A DNA stretch of 64,000 bases, taken from assembly GCF_013299185.1 (NCBI RefSeq), contig NZ_JAAFKG010000025.1, forward strand, positions 31,882 through 95,881, in the 5' to 3' direction. The notes under the pieces are model-generated. The model saw only the letters and a program-made list of their open reading frames with translations, did no database searches and was not told where the DNA came from. The DNA comes from Microcoleus sp. bin48.metabat.b7b8b9.023 (GTDB taxonomy: Bacteria > Cyanobacteriota > Cyanobacteriia > Cyanobacteriales > Microcoleaceae). Positions 44,773 through 55,147 of the stretch are shown here, in pieces. Numbering within the stretch: the first letter of the stretch is position 1; the number at the start of each line of letters is the position of its first letter. Made by a program: the position numbers and the translations under genes.

Positions 44773-46197
44773 CTAATCAGCAAAGTGCTTAATAATCGCC
44801 TCAGCAAACTCAGAACACTTGAGTTCCGGCACCGGAGGCTCCATCAACCTTGCCAAATCGTAGGTAACTTCACCGTTAGAAATTGCAGCGCCCAAACCCT
44901 TCTTAATCAAATCTGCCGCTTCCTGCCATCCCATATATTCTAACATCATCACCCCCGACAAAATCAGGGAACCGGGATTAACTCGATCGAGACCGGCGTG
45001 CTTAGGTGCAGTGCCGTGAGTCGCCTCAAAAACAGCACATTCATCACCAATATTCGCACCGGGGCCCATGCCCAATCCGCCGACAATTGCTGCGGCTGCA
45101 TCTGACAAATAATCGCCGTTTAAATTCATCGTTGCCAAAATTGAATATTCGGCTGGTCGAGTTTGAATTTGTTGGAAAATACTGTCAGCAATCCGGTCAT
45201 TGACCATGATTTTTTCTTTCCACTTTCCGCTACCGTGACTTTCCCAAATTGCGGACAAAACATCGGCAACTTCTTTACAAATTACGGATTGTTTTTCGGG
45301 TGTCAAAGCGTCGTAGCCCGGATCTATTTGGCGGGCATTGTCTTCTAAGCTAATCTCGGAATTGTGTTCTTTGTTACCGAGAATCCAAGATTCTCTTTCT
45401 GTCACGCAATCAGCGCGAAATTCGGTGGTTGCCAACTCGTAACCCCAATCTCGGAAACCTCCTTCGGTGTATTTCATGATGTTGCCTTTGTGCACCAAGG
45501 TTACTTGCTGCTTGTCTTTTGGCAACCGCAAAGCGTGGGTAATTGCCCGCCGCACTAAACGCTGAGAACCGCTTTTGCTAATTGGTTTAATGCCGATCGC
45601 AGAATCGAGGCGTATTTGTTTTTTGCCGTGTTCTGGCGTTGCAGGAATTAACTCATTGTTAAGGTATTCAATGAGTTTGTTACCGATTTCGCTGCCTTGT
45701 TTCCATTCAATTCCGAGGTAAATATCTTCTGTATTTTCCCGGTAAATAATTACATCTAGCAGTTCGGGAGTTTTGTGCAGCGATGGGGTTCCATCATAAT
45801 ATTTGCACGGCCGCACGCAGGCGTAGAGGTCAAATATTTGGCGCAAGGCTACGTTGAGCGATCGAATTCCGCCACCTACTGGGGTTGTCAGCGGGCCTTT
45901 GATGGCGACGCCGTATTCTTTGATGGCGTCTAGGGAATCTTGGGGCAAATACTGGTAGGTACCGTAGACATCGCAGGCTTCGTCGCCTACGTAAATCTTG
46001 AACCAGTTAATTTTCCGCTGGCCGCCGTAAGCCTTTTCTACGGCAGTATCCATGACTTTCTGGGATGCTGGCCAGAGGTCTACGCCCGTACCGTCACCGC
46101 GTATGAAGGGGATAATTGGGTCGTTGGGGACGATCGGCGAACCGTCTTTGAAAGTAATTTTAGAACCAGTTGTCGGGGCTACAATTTTTTCGTACAT
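44773..46197 (-). CDS. icd: NADP-dependent isocitrate dehydrogenase
   Basis: This enzyme oxidatively decarboxylates isocitrate to 2-oxoglutarate, the nitrogen-status signal in cyanobacteria. The 474-residue length is that of cyanobacterial Icd. Motifs: [10 protein letters not shown], substrate-binding [12 protein letters not shown] with the regulatory Ser, [26 protein letters not shown], metal-site [12 protein letters not shown] and the NADP loop [11 protein letters not shown]. Cytosolic. The gene is monocistronic; its 5' region contains a GGAAGAA heptamer array about 50 bases upstream. NtcA control is known for icd in cyanobacteria, but no clear NtcA box was found by eye. Confidence 0.97.
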   Translation of the reverse strand: MYEKIVAPTTGSKITFKDGSPIVPNDPIIPFIRGDGTGVDLWPASQKVMDTAVEKAYGGQRKINWFKIYVGDEACDVYGTYQYLPQDSLDAIKEYGVAIKGPLTTPVGGGIRSLNVALRQIFDLYACVRPCKYYDGTPSLHKTPELLDVIIYRENTEDIYLGIEWKQGSEIGNKLIEYLNNELIPATPEHGKKQIRLDSAIGIKPISKSGSQRLVRRAITHALRLPKDKQQVTLVHKGNIMKYTEGGFRDWGYELATTEFRADCVTERESWILGNKEHNSEISLEDNARQIDPGYDALTPEKQSVICKEVADVLSAIWESHGSGKWKEKIMVNDRIADSIFQQIQTRPAEYSILATMNLNGDYLSDAAAAIVGGLGMGPGANIGDECAVFEATHGTAPKHAGLDRVNPGSLILSGVMMLEYMGWQEAADLIKKGLGAAISNGEVTYDLARLMEPPVPELKCSEFAEAIIKHFAD

Positions 46198-46670
46198 ATC
46201 TTAACAGTGCGGATAGCAATGTTCCCTATTTTGCCACGATTATACCAGAAGGAAGAAGGAAGAAGGAAGAAGGAAGAAGGAAGAAGCGATCGGCTGCGTG
46301 TCACTGTGCTAATCTGGCGATCGCCAATTTAAAAATAAATTCAAAAAAGTAGTAAAAATAGCAGAAGTTCGTCTCAAATATGGTCTTCTGTTTATGTTTT
46401 GTCGCTAATGTTGAGACATTGTTGAAGCGAGTCAAAATGGCGATTGCTTTTGAACCGCAGATGAACGCAGATTATTTTGAGGATATGGCAACCGCCAAGA
46501 CTATTAGGAAGTTCTTAATTTCTGAAATCTAAGATTTTATTGCTTCTTCTTTCCTTCCTCCTTCCTCCTTGCTTCTTCTTTCCTTCCTCCTTCCTCCTTG
46601 CTTCTTCTTTCCTTCCTCCTTCCTCCTTCCTTCTTCCTTCTTCCTTCTTCCTTCTTCCTTCTTCTTGAAT
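46198..46670. repeat. Intergenic region with two purine/pyrimidine arrays
   Basis: 46249-46286 is an array of GGAAGAA heptamers. 46542-46628 consists of three identical 29-bp units beginning GCTTCTTCTTTCCTTCCTCC, followed by CCTTCTT heptamers to 46666. The last array ends four bases before the dedA stop codon. The 260 bases between the arrays contain only the common word GCAGATGAACGCAGAT and no gene. Confidence 0.85.
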
Positions 46671-47285
46671 TTACTTGCGATATTTTTCCTTCTGCATATT
46701 CTTTTTCACAACCCACAAAATAAAGCCGATGACAAGAGTCACAGCAACTATTTTGGAAACTGGAGCTAGGTAATCATCTACAAGCGCATAATTTTCACCT
46801 AATTTGTATCCGGCAAAAGTTAGGAAACTCACCCACAAAATTGTGCCGATTGTTGAGTAGACTAAAAACGGGATTAAAGCCATATTGTTGATGCCAGCGG
46901 GCAGGGAAATCAGGGTGCGAACTCCCGGTACGAGGCGACACAAAAATACGGCTTTGTTGCCGTGTCTGTTAAACCATCTATTTGCTTTGTCAATATCGGC
47001 GCCGGATACTGTAATCCACTTGCCGTATTTGTCGGCTAAATTCCTCAAGCGTTCTTCGCTCAATAATTTACCCGCATAGTACCAGGGAAGTGCCCCTAGA
47101 ATGGTGCCGATTGTCCCTGCTGCGATCGCCAGCGTTAAATCCATATCACCCTTGGATGCGGTGAATCCTGCCAGCGGCATGATCAATTCTGAGGGTATGG
47201 GCGGGAACAGGTTTTCCAAAAACATCAGCAGTCCAATGCCTAGATAGCCCATCGACTGCATTGTGTTAGTTATCCATTCAACCAT
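46671..47285 (-). CDS. DedA-family membrane protein
   Basis: The 204-residue integral membrane protein has the DedA/VTT signature ENLFPPIPSELIMPLAGF, then FNRHGNKAVFLCRLVPGVRTLISLPAG in two steps, and about five hydrophobic helices. DedA proteins are needed for lipid carrier or phospholipid flipping and envelope homeostasis (family knowledge). A second, more distant member is encoded at 49924-50529. Single gene. Confidence 0.92.
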   Translation of the reverse strand: MVEWITNTMQSMGYLGIGLLMFLENLFPPIPSELIMPLAGFTASKGDMDLTLAIAAGTIGTILGALPWYYAGKLLSEERLRNLADKYGKWITVSGADIDKANRWFNRHGNKAVFLCRLVPGVRTLISLPAGINNMALIPFLVYSTIGTILWVSFLTFAGYKLGENYALVDDYLAPVSKIVAVTLVIGFILWVVKKNMQKEKYRK

Positions 47286-47632
47286 TTTGATTTAATAATT
47301 TGGTAAGAAGAAGTCAGTAGTCATTAGGCATCAGTCATTAGTCATTGGTCAGTAGTCATCAGTCAGTAGCTCGATCGTTCCTAGGCTGTGCCCAAGGAGT
47401 GACAACTTAAGACTGAAATTTTTGATAAATCTCGTTTTTACCACAGTCTAGATCCCCATTAAAAAGGGGGACTTTGATCGGATTCCGGTTCCCCCCTTTT
47501 TAAGGGGGGTTAGGGGGGATCTAGACTTCGATACCAACAAGAAAGAGCAACTGCAAATAAGAGAGCCAGAGCCTCCTTGTATTCATTTCCAGGCAGAGCC
47601 TGGGAACGAGCAACGAGAAATCAATACAATGA
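47286..47632. repeat. Intergenic region with an AGTCTAGATCCCC-ended element
   Basis: 47446-47527 is an 82-bp segment with inverted ends AGTCTAGATCCCC and GGGGATCTAGACT and internal complementary AAAAAGGGGG/CCCCCCTTTTTAAGG runs. This is a well-known type of dispersed cyanobacterial palindrome. CATTAGTCATTAGTC-like units lie at 47315-47365, and CAGGCAGAGCCTGGGAACGAG near 47590 resembles 13865-13885. Confidence 0.75.
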
Positions 47633-48910
<1,278 letters not shown>

Positions 48911-48955
48911 TTATGTTATTTCCCAGAAATCATCAAACTTTGTTAGTTTTAGCAG

Positions 48956-49190
48956 TTGACACTCTCAGGTCTAAAGACACTGAGATTCTTAAGAAATTTC
49001 GTTCTTAATATCCCTATTGCTAGGGTTCCTGGGCGCAATCCTCTTGCCAAAAAATGGTGGGCTGCTATCCTTGTCTTTCAACAAGCTCCTCAAGCGTTTA
49101 AGGGACTTAGCCCTTGGTTCCGTGGAGTCCCCGCGTACCTTTAATATATGGTAGGCATTTGCTTCCTAGGTTTGCACCTGTGTATCCATC
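48956..49190 (-). mobile_element. Probable IS200/IS605-type right-end relic upstream of ahcY
   Basis: On the minus strand a hairpin with stem TCTCAG/CTGAGA and loop core GTCTTTAGAC (48963-48985) is followed by GTGTCAA. This is the arrangement usually found at the right end of tnpB-carrying IS200/IS605 elements. The roughly 200 bases upstream (GTACGCGGGGACTCCACGGA, AAGGGCTAAGTCCCTT, AACCCTAGCAATAGGG) form several short hairpins and could be the associated guide-RNA region, but no tnpB coding sequence remains. Assignment is from remembered patterns. Confidence 0.45.
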
Positions 49191-49689
49191 CCAATCTAGA
49201 TTATAACGGTAATATCCCTTTTTACACTGCTAAAAATATTAAGAATTAAGAAAGATTCACGGCGGTTAAAACCGCCCGTCTCGCTTGCATCGAGCGGTCT
49301 AAAGACACGCTCTTTTTCCGCTTGCCGAATGTTTTTTATAAACCCATCGACGATCAAGTGTTGTGATTTAATCTGTGATTTTAGTCCATCACAATCGGCG
49401 GTGCTTATCTTAAATTTTGATTGTGAGCGATCGACCAATTTGCGATATCAGCACCGAGCAGTAACTAACACAGCCAGAGTCAGTCGATTTTACATTTGAA
49501 ATTTTACATTGACTCCACACAGCTATCTGAAATATTCAAATTTCATCTCAAACCTTATCCTAGGGGGACTAACTCTTTTTTGTCAAGTCAATCCGCCTAA
49601 CTCAACCTAAAATACCGATCCCGAAAAAGCTTGATGTGTAAGCATTCTTCCTTCTTCCTCCTTCCGACTTCCATTTCTCTTCCATTTCT
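49191..49689. other. Intergenic region with a second GTCTAAAGAC hairpin
   Basis: GAGCG-GTCTAAAGAC-A-CGCTC at 49292-49312 has the same loop core as the hairpin at 48963 but a different stem, and is followed by TTTTT, so it can act as a terminator on the plus strand. GGCGGTTAAAACCGCC (49261-49276) is a further palindrome. Open frames here have poor coding character. The rest shows nothing. Confidence 0.5.
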
Positions 49690-49895
49690 CTTACATTCGT
49701 TACATCAATACTTCGGACATTTTTAGATCTAATCGAGTATCTCAAACCCTTGATGGCTATAGGGATGAGTATTTTTTCAATGTTTGAGTCTAGCCCGCTC
49801 GTTTCAAAAAAACATTAAAAATGCCAGGGCTTACGCTGTAACGCTTACAGAGTCGTTGAAAAACTGTCCGAAGTATTGTTACATCCATTACATCC
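49690..49895. repeat. About 200-bp segment with imperfect terminal inverted repeats
   Basis: CGTTACATCAATACTTCGGA followed by CATTTTT on the left (about 49699-49725) is matched in reverse by AAAACTGTCCGAAGTATTG then TTACATCC on the right (about 49858-49886), about 24 of 27 positions. There is no coding frame between. Structure fits a non-autonomous element; family unknown. Confidence 0.5.
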
Positions 49896-49923
49896 GTTAC
49901 AGAATCCGTTGCCGAACTTCCTT

Positions 49924-50529
49924 CTACTTATTAGCGCGGCGTTCTTGAATGATATGAATAATCGAAGGCACAAAAGAAAGTACAATTATCACACCAACAA
50001 TCGGCAGTAAATACTCATCAACTTTGTCCGGAGGAATCATCTTTCCCAAATAATAACCGAGTAGGGTCAACCCCACCGTCCACACAAACCCGCCGATCAG
50101 GTTGTAAAACATAAAAGTTTTGTATTTCATTGCCGCCACTCCCGCCACTATCGGTGCAAAAGTGCGGACAATTGGCATAAATCTGGCCAGTACAACTGCT
50201 TTGTGGCCGTGTTTTTCGTAGAAGTTTTCAGTTTTTTCTAAATATTCTTTCTTAAAAAGCCACGAATCTTCCTTGTTAAATAAGCGACGGCCCCAACGGT
50301 GTCCGCTTGCATAGCCAACATTATCGCCAGCCACCGCGCAGACAAAACACCCAAAAATTAGCGTCCAAATATTCATAGAGTTTGGCCCCGACGCCACAAT
50401 GCCCGCAGCAAATAGCAAGCTGTCTCCCGGCAGAAAAAAACCGAACAGCAATCCGGATTCCGCGAACACAATAGCCCAAATTCCCAAATAGCCGAAGGTT
50501 TTAATCAGTTGCTGCAAATCAAAATTCAT
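49924..50529 (-). CDS. DedA-family membrane protein, second copy
   Basis: The 201-residue protein has FAESGLLFGFFLPGDSLLFAAG, the DedA/VTT N-terminal signature, followed by YEKHGHKAVVLARFMPIVRTFAPIVAGVAAM with the conserved F/Y-x-R-x-x-P-x-x-R element. It has five to six hydrophobic helices. It differs clearly from the 46671 copy and belongs to a separate subgroup. The expected role is in lipid translocation or envelope integrity. It is transcribed away from the mscS relic. Confidence 0.92.
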   Translation of the reverse strand: MNFDLQQLIKTFGYLGIWAIVFAESGLLFGFFLPGDSLLFAAGIVASGPNSMNIWTLIFGCFVCAVAGDNVGYASGHRWGRRLFNKEDSWLFKKEYLEKTENFYEKHGHKAVVLARFMPIVRTFAPIVAGVAAMKYKTFMFYNLIGGFVWTVGLTLLGYYLGKMIPPDKVDEYLLPIVGVIIVLSFVPSIIHIIQERRANK

Positions 50530-50683
50530 CTTTCTGTTTTTCCGGGGAATGAACTCAGCATTACATATATGACATCTATGATATCATTGTCTGTTGAATA
50601 TAGCATAAACGATGGTCTGGCAAAATAATAAATTAGCCAGCGATCGATATATTTACCTAAAAATTTTTAGTTCAAATTTAACA

Positions 50684-51290
50684 ATGGGCGCCATAATTCA
50701 ACAAATTAAAACTAGCTTGTTAAATCTGCTGGGTCAAGCGATCGAGGCAATGCCTTCAATAGCAGCGGCTGTGGTAGTTATTGTGCTGACGAACACGGCA
50801 GCAAAGTTTGTTAGCCTCGCAGTCTCGGCACCTACTCAACAGACTGTCAAAAGTTTATCCTTGCGATCGCTCTTGGTGCAGATAGCCTTTGCCCTCACTT
50901 GGGCGGCTGGCAGTTCGATCGCCTGCGTCATTGCTTTCCCGGCTTTGCGTCCCGGAGACATCATCGGTTTGTTAGGATTGGGTTCAGTAGCTGTTAGTTT
51001 TGCCTTCCAAGATATCTTCAAAAACTTTTTAGCAGGCATCTTGATGCTGTTGCACGAACCGTTTCAATTAGGCGACCAGATAGTTGTAGAAGGCTTTGAA
51101 GGTACAGTCGAAGAGATTTCGATGCGTTGAACTCAAATTATGACTTATCAGGGAGAGCGAGTGATTGTGCCGAATGCGATCGTCTTTACCAATTCAGTGC
51201 GGGTACTCACTGCCATGGCACACAGGCGAACTGACTTGCCTTTAATTTTGGACTACGATACCGAACCTTCCTTCGCAATTGAAACCTTGG
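50684..51290 (+). pseudogene. Disrupted MscS-type mechanosensitive channel gene
   Basis: The frame from ATG 50684 (MGAIIQQIKTSLLNLLGQAI; an upstream ATG at 50612 is possible) encodes membrane helices and the MscS pore/beta-domain motifs GLLGLGSVAVSFAFQDIFKNF and PFQLGDQIVVEGFEGTVEEI. A TGA at 51128-51130 interrupts it exactly where family members continue. After it the same frame reads TQIMTYQGERVIVPNAIVF, the expected next segment. The match ends at about 51290, where an IS200/IS605-type end (GTGAACTACC) begins. It is therefore broken twice: by an in-frame stop and by insertion. Confidence 0.85.
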
Positions 51291-51291
51291 G

Positions 51292-52537
51292 TGAACTACC
51301 CGCACGCTTATCGAAGCGATTATAGTGCAAGCTTCTAACATCGCGGGGCAATGCCGAGCGAACTGACTTACGTCATGCACGTTGGTCTTACTTCCCCTCC
51401 ACTCTTCAGAAACGGCTGTTCCATCCGTTTGTAGCATTCTGATACCTTCTGCTCTAATATTTGTTGCTGCATTACCATCGCGATCGTGACGAGTGCCACA
51501 ATTGGGACAAGTCCACTCTCTAACATCAAGTGGTAACTTATCAATTTGGTAATAACAGCTAGAGCAAAGTTTAGAACTGGGGAACCATCGGTCAATTTCT
51601 ATTAACTTCCCACCTTTTTTATCTAGCTTGTAAGCTAAGAAATTAGTAAAAGTTCCCCATCCAGCATCAGATATTGCTTTAGCTAAATTGTGGTTGCGTA
51701 CCATGCCTTTAACATTAAGATTTTCTACTACGACAACTTGGTTTTCGTTGACGAGTTTTCTTGATAACTTATGCAAAAAATCTTGACGGGATTTAGCTAT
51801 CCGAGCGTACACTTTAGCTACAGTCTTTTTAGCTTTGTTTCTTGATTTACTTCCTTTCTGTTTTTTTGCTAGCTTTTGTTGCTTGCGTTTAAGATTTTTT
51901 TCATGTTTGGCTAAGTGCTTAGGATTACTGTATTTAGAGACTTTAGTGCCATCACTCGCGATCGCAAAATGAGTCAATCCTAAGTCAATCCCAATTACTT
52001 TACCCTCAGTTGAAAATGTTGGGTTTTCACCTTCAGCCTCGGTCAATATTGATGCAAAGTATTTCCCTGATGGTTCTAAGCTGACCGTTACAGTCTTAAT
52101 TATTCCTTCAATATTCCTATGCAGCTTAGCTTTAATTTTACCGACTTTGCCAGGAAATTGAACAAGCCCCTCAAATACTTTCACATTCTGAGGATACTGA
52201 ATTGACTGCTTGCCCTGTTTTGACTTGTAACGGGGGAATCTAGCACGACCTGCAAAAAAGTTTTTATAGGCTGTTGTTAGATTGAGCGTTGTTGCTTGCA
52301 AAACTTGGCTGTAACGTAACATTCAGATAACCATAAAGTTTCTTCTGCTTTTTTAATATGGGGGTAAGAAGGTATTAAGTGCTGATTGACCGAGGCTTTT
52401 TCCGGTTTTTTGTAAGTCTCGATCGACTTGTTTAAAGCGTAATTCCACCACCATCTAGCACAGCCAAAGTGCTGAGATAATAACACCTGTTGTTCTGGTG
52501 TTGGATAAACTCTAACTTTGACCGCTTTGTGTAACAT
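51292..52537 (-). pseudogene. tnpB: tnpB (IS200/IS605-type RNA-guided nuclease) with a 5-bp frameshift
   Basis: Reading from ATG 52537, the first frame gives the N-terminal HTH region (KVRVYPTPEQQVLLSQHFGC, ETLWLSECY). At about 52310-52320 the frame shifts. The next frame continues SQVLQATTLNLTTAYKNFF, then GIDLGLTHFAIASDG (first RuvC Asp), VVVENLNVKGM (Glu), SSKLCSSCY...CPNCG (zinc finger) and HDRDGNAATNI (last Asp). The junction contains GTTACGTTAC, where a single GTTAC would restore TGT-TAC-AGC (C-Y-S) and one continuous protein. All catalytic residues remain. The right end is GTGAACTACC plus the hairpin CGCTTATCGAAGCG; the open frame runs on to 51207 inside the mscS relic. Confidence 0.85.
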
Positions 52538-52771
52538 CTTAACACCTCCTTACTGCATTATACACAAAACAGTAAGAGTATCGAGAAGATTTGGAAATTT
52601 GAGTGGAGCCTATTTCTCTGCCTTTCATCCCACCGCGCTAAGATTAGTACATCTTCTTCGGGGGACTTCCCGGCGAGGTAGTTAAAGTTTGTCGCTGCAA
52701 CCGTTGAGCTTCTGCTTGCTATGAGAGCCCGGTTAATTTGGGCTTGAGCATCTTGGGTTGCTTTTTTAACT
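52538..52771 (-). pseudogene. Unrecognised coding remnant between two IS relics
   Basis: On the minus strand about 65 codons without a start read VKKATQDAQAQINRALIAS, then NFNYLAGKSPEEDVLILARW and DERQRNR. The composition is that of a real, charged, helical protein. The frame is cut upstream by the IS end at 52772 and closes near the left end of the tnpB element. No family is recognised, and a chance open frame cannot be ruled out. Confidence 0.3.
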
Positions 52772-53019
52772 GTGAACTACCTACACGCTTCCTGGCGGTG
52801 AGCGTGTAGGCTTCCGAATTCAATGGGGATTACCTCAACTTTCATAGATTTTTTACGTCCTGAAGATTTTGGTCTTACATCCCCTCCAAGGGCAGAAGCG
52901 CTAGTTCCTAACGCCAGAATTCGCAAACCTTCATTTCTAATATTTATTGCAGCATTAATATCTCTATCATACTGAACTGCTTTTCCTCCTTCCTCCGACT
53001 TCCATCGGACTTCTGTCAA
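52772..53019 (-). pseudogene. tnpB: Second tnpB relic: C-terminal fragment plus right end
   Basis: The segment YDRDINAAINIRNEGLRILA matches the last catalytic motif and the C-terminus of TnpB (D-R-D-x-N-A-A-x-N-I). Everything upstream is missing and replaced by GACAGTT heptamers (53013-53062). The right end is intact: a long hairpin CTACACGCT/AGCGTGTAG at 52781-52809 and the terminal GTGAACTACC, identical in its 10 bases to the end of the neighbouring element. The two are members of the same IS group. Confidence 0.8.
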
Positions 53020-53222
53020 CTGTCAACTGTCAACTGTCAACTGTCAACTGTCAACTGTCAACTCTTCCTTCCTCCTTCAAAATCTGCTAGAGAAGGGGCA
53101 TTGGTGGGACTTACCCAACCCAAAGCGAGTATAAAAAAAGACTCTTTGGGCAAGTTTTGAATTTATAGCGACAAATGTTAAAAATTAGAATTTGAAAATG
53201 GCAGAAAATAAGCTAAAGTTAG

Positions 53223-53903
53223 ATGAGAACGGTTGAAGAAAAATATCTAATGTTGCAGCAACACCCTTGGCCGAAGACAATTGAAGAGGCGATCGTCATT
53301 CAAGATGTTCTCCGGTCAGAGGTAATTACCGAAAATCTACGGTCGCCAGTTCGGTACGTCGCAGGCGTAGATGTCGGCTACGACAGTGTAGAAGGCGTAT
53401 CGCGGGCCGCTGTAACAGTTTTGAGCTTTCCAGACTTGCAATTACAGCAGCAGTCTGTGGTTCGCAGTCCTACAGCTTTTCCTTACGTTCCCGGTTTCCT
53501 GTCTTTTCGAGAAGTGCCGGCAGTCCTCGACGCTTTACAAAATATCAGTTTGAGACCAGACTTGATATTGTGCGACGGTCAAGGACTAGCTCACCCCCGC
53601 AGGTTCGGCCTGGCCTGCCATTTGGGAGTTTTGACAGGAATTGCGACGATCGGAGTTGCCAAAACTAGATTTATCGGAGAACATTCAGAAGTAGGGTTCG
53701 AGCGGGGCAGTTGGCAGCCTTTGCTGCACGAGGGATCAACGGTAGGCGCAGCGTTAAGGACGCAAACAGGGATAAAACCGATTTATGTATCGATCGGTCA
53801 TAAGGTAAACTTGATAAGTGCGATCGAGTACGTCCTGCACTGCGCCCCGAGGTATCGCTTGCCAGAAACAACTCGATCGGCAGACCAACTAACATCGGGA
53901 TAA
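53223..53903 (+). CDS. nfi: Endonuclease V
   Basis: Endonuclease V nicks DNA (or RNA) near inosine and so starts repair of deaminated adenine. The 226-residue protein shows the metal-binding Asp in VAGVDVGYD, the Y-V-P-G-F-L-S-F-R-E motif with catalytic Glu, LILCDGQGLAHPRRFGLACHLG in two steps, and the Lys in GVAKTRFIG. The first ATG (53223) is used; ATG 53250 (MLQQHPWPKT) fits the family start equally well. No operon partner: repeats lie upstream and 455 bases without genes downstream. Confidence 0.93.
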   Translation: MRTVEEKYLMLQQHPWPKTIEEAIVIQDVLRSEVITENLRSPVRYVAGVDVGYDSVEGVSRAAVTVLSFPDLQLQQQSVVRSPTAFPYVPGFLSFREVPAVLDALQNISLRPDLILCDGQGLAHPRRFGLACHLGVLTGIATIGVAKTRFIGEHSEVGFERGSWQPLLHEGSTVGAALRTQTGIKPIYVSIGHKVNLISAIEYVLHCAPRYRLPETTRSADQLTSG

Positions 53904-54358
53904 CTGGGCGGCCCCGAAGGCATCAAAAAAATAAAAAGTCAAAAGATAAAAAAGCATCCCTCTTTGGACTTTGAATTTTAGAAGTGTCGCCGTTAAGTCG
54001 AAAAATGCTCTGAGTGTATCGCCAATCAGCTTTCGGTTCCATCCTTCCAGCGAACTAAAGAATGACTATACCTGAGAAAGAGGTATAAAAGTTGGGGGAT
54101 TTCTAGAATGATTGAAAGACAGTAATCAGCTTAAACATTGACGGCTTGAACTACAGTACCCGGGCGTGAACTATGTTTAGTTCACATTTGTAAATTATCA
54201 AACAGTCATCCTGCGACTTAAACTCAAAGTTTACATTTGTCAGATGACGTTTCATAATTTACCGTCTAACCTCTCATCGCTGGCTGGGAGTCCCAACTAC
54301 GGTGGGAGGTGGAGGCGGGATCGATCTAAAAAATCAGCAAACAAACAAGGAGACAGTC
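53904..54358. other. Intergenic region upstream of the KGG gene
   Basis: No gene or repeat array is recognised. GTGAACTATGTTTAGTTCAC (54170-54189) is an imperfect palindrome with 8-bp arms (GTGAACTA/TAGTTCAC) that could be an operator for the stress-type gene downstream. A good ribosome-binding site (AAGGAG, 54347-54352) precedes its ATG. Confidence 0.4.
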
Positions 54359-54589
54359 ATGGCTGAGAAAAGCAAACGTGGATTCGCATCTATGGACGCA
54401 GAAAAACAGCGCGCAATTGCTAGCAAAGGCGGAAAAGCTGCACACGCGAAAGGAACTGCACACGAATTTACTTCGGAAGAAGCCAGAGAAGCCGGTCAAA
54501 AAGGTGGCGAAGCTGTCAGCAGAAATCGGGAACACATGGCTCAAATTGGTCGCGAAGGCGGCCGGAAAAGCCGCAAAAGCGAAGCTTAA
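54359..54589 (+). CDS. KGG-repeat (YciG-like) stress protein
   Basis: The 76-residue basic, Gly/Lys-rich protein carries several copies of the KGG motif: GFASMDAEKQRAIASKGGKA, then EAGQKGGEAVS and IGREGGRKSR. The family is induced by osmotic or general stress and is often DNA- or RNA-associated (family knowledge). The start is the ATG at 54359, which follows AAGGAG by six bases; a longer frame from a GTG at 54302 has no ribosome-binding site. A 9-bp inverted repeat (CACAGTGAC/GTCACTGTG, 54610-54636) lies just after the gene. Confidence 0.85.
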   Translation: MAEKSKRGFASMDAEKQRAIASKGGKAAHAKGTAHEFTSEEAREAGQKGGEAVSRNREHMAQIGREGGRKSRKSEA

Positions 54590-55147
54590 TTGAGTCTGTG
54601 ACTATTTAACACAGTGACTGAAATATCGTCACTGTGCGATTCTTAAGAAGTTATAAAGCTGTCTTGAGGGTCAAGAAGTTTGCGGGCTAGACAAGGCAAG
54701 CAAACACCAGTCTGTCTCTCAATAAAAGCCAATCCGATCGCAAAAAGCCCCGATTTCGGGGCTTTTTTGTTTGTGAGACGAAATATTTGGTTAACTCGTA
54801 TAGACTTTCTCAAAAACATGAGGTACTCATGGGCATAGGGCATAGGCCAAACCGGGCATAGAGTTCCGTGGGCATACTTCACTTTTTTTGAGAACCGCTA
54901 TATATAGCAAGCCTCTCATCAGTTGTGTAATTGTTGTAGGGTTCTAACCACGCCCGGTTGCCCGATAGATATGGGGTAGGCGAAGAAAGGCACTACCCTA
55001 CAAATTTATCTGAATCATTTAGGATTGCTATATAAACGGACATCGAGGGAACGCAAGACTACTTGTAGCGCATCCCAATGAAGTTTCAAGAATATCCGCA
55101 CTTTTAGGGCGGGGAGTATATTAAATATTTCAGGAAACTATAGAACG
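54590..55147. other. Intergenic region with terminator and short motifs
   Basis: Apart from the hairpin at 54610-54636 and the terminator at 54742-54769, it contains GGGCATAGGGCATAGG units (54831-54846) and AATCATTTAGGATTGCTATATA (55014-55035; the same first 15 bases occur near 1470). No gene is supported. Confidence 0.5.
54742..54769. terminator. Rho-independent terminator
   Basis: AAAAAGCCCCGATTTCGGGG followed by CTTTTTTG is a classic bidirectional terminator with an 8-bp stem, 4-base loop and flanking A/T runs. It lies 150 bases downstream of the KGG gene. Confidence 0.9.

Noticed and set aside
46569..46769. Leu/Phe/Ser-rich open frame over the 29-bp and heptamer repeats
   Set aside because: It is the translation of the CCTTCTT-type arrays and enters dedA in the antisense direction; it is not a gene.
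48956..49144. 62-codon plus-strand open frame upstream of ahcY
   Set aside because: It lies over the hairpin-rich IS-like region, has no ribosome-binding site and no recognisable homologue pattern.
48911..49190. SAH riboswitch upstream of ahcY
   Set aside because: The location is suggestive, but I could not find the expected SAH-riboswitch core by eye, and the hairpin plus GTGTCAA fits an IS200/IS605-type end better.
49196..49438. 80-codon minus-strand open frame
   Set aside because: It reads through the GTCTAAAGAC hairpin and the GGCGGTTAAAACCGCC palindrome, so the apparent protein is palindrome-encoded.
51128..51130. Recoded TGA (selenocysteine or Trp) in mscS
   Set aside because: No selenocysteine signal or genetic-code change is plausible in this organism, and the gene is also cut by an IS. 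A nonsense mutation is simpler.
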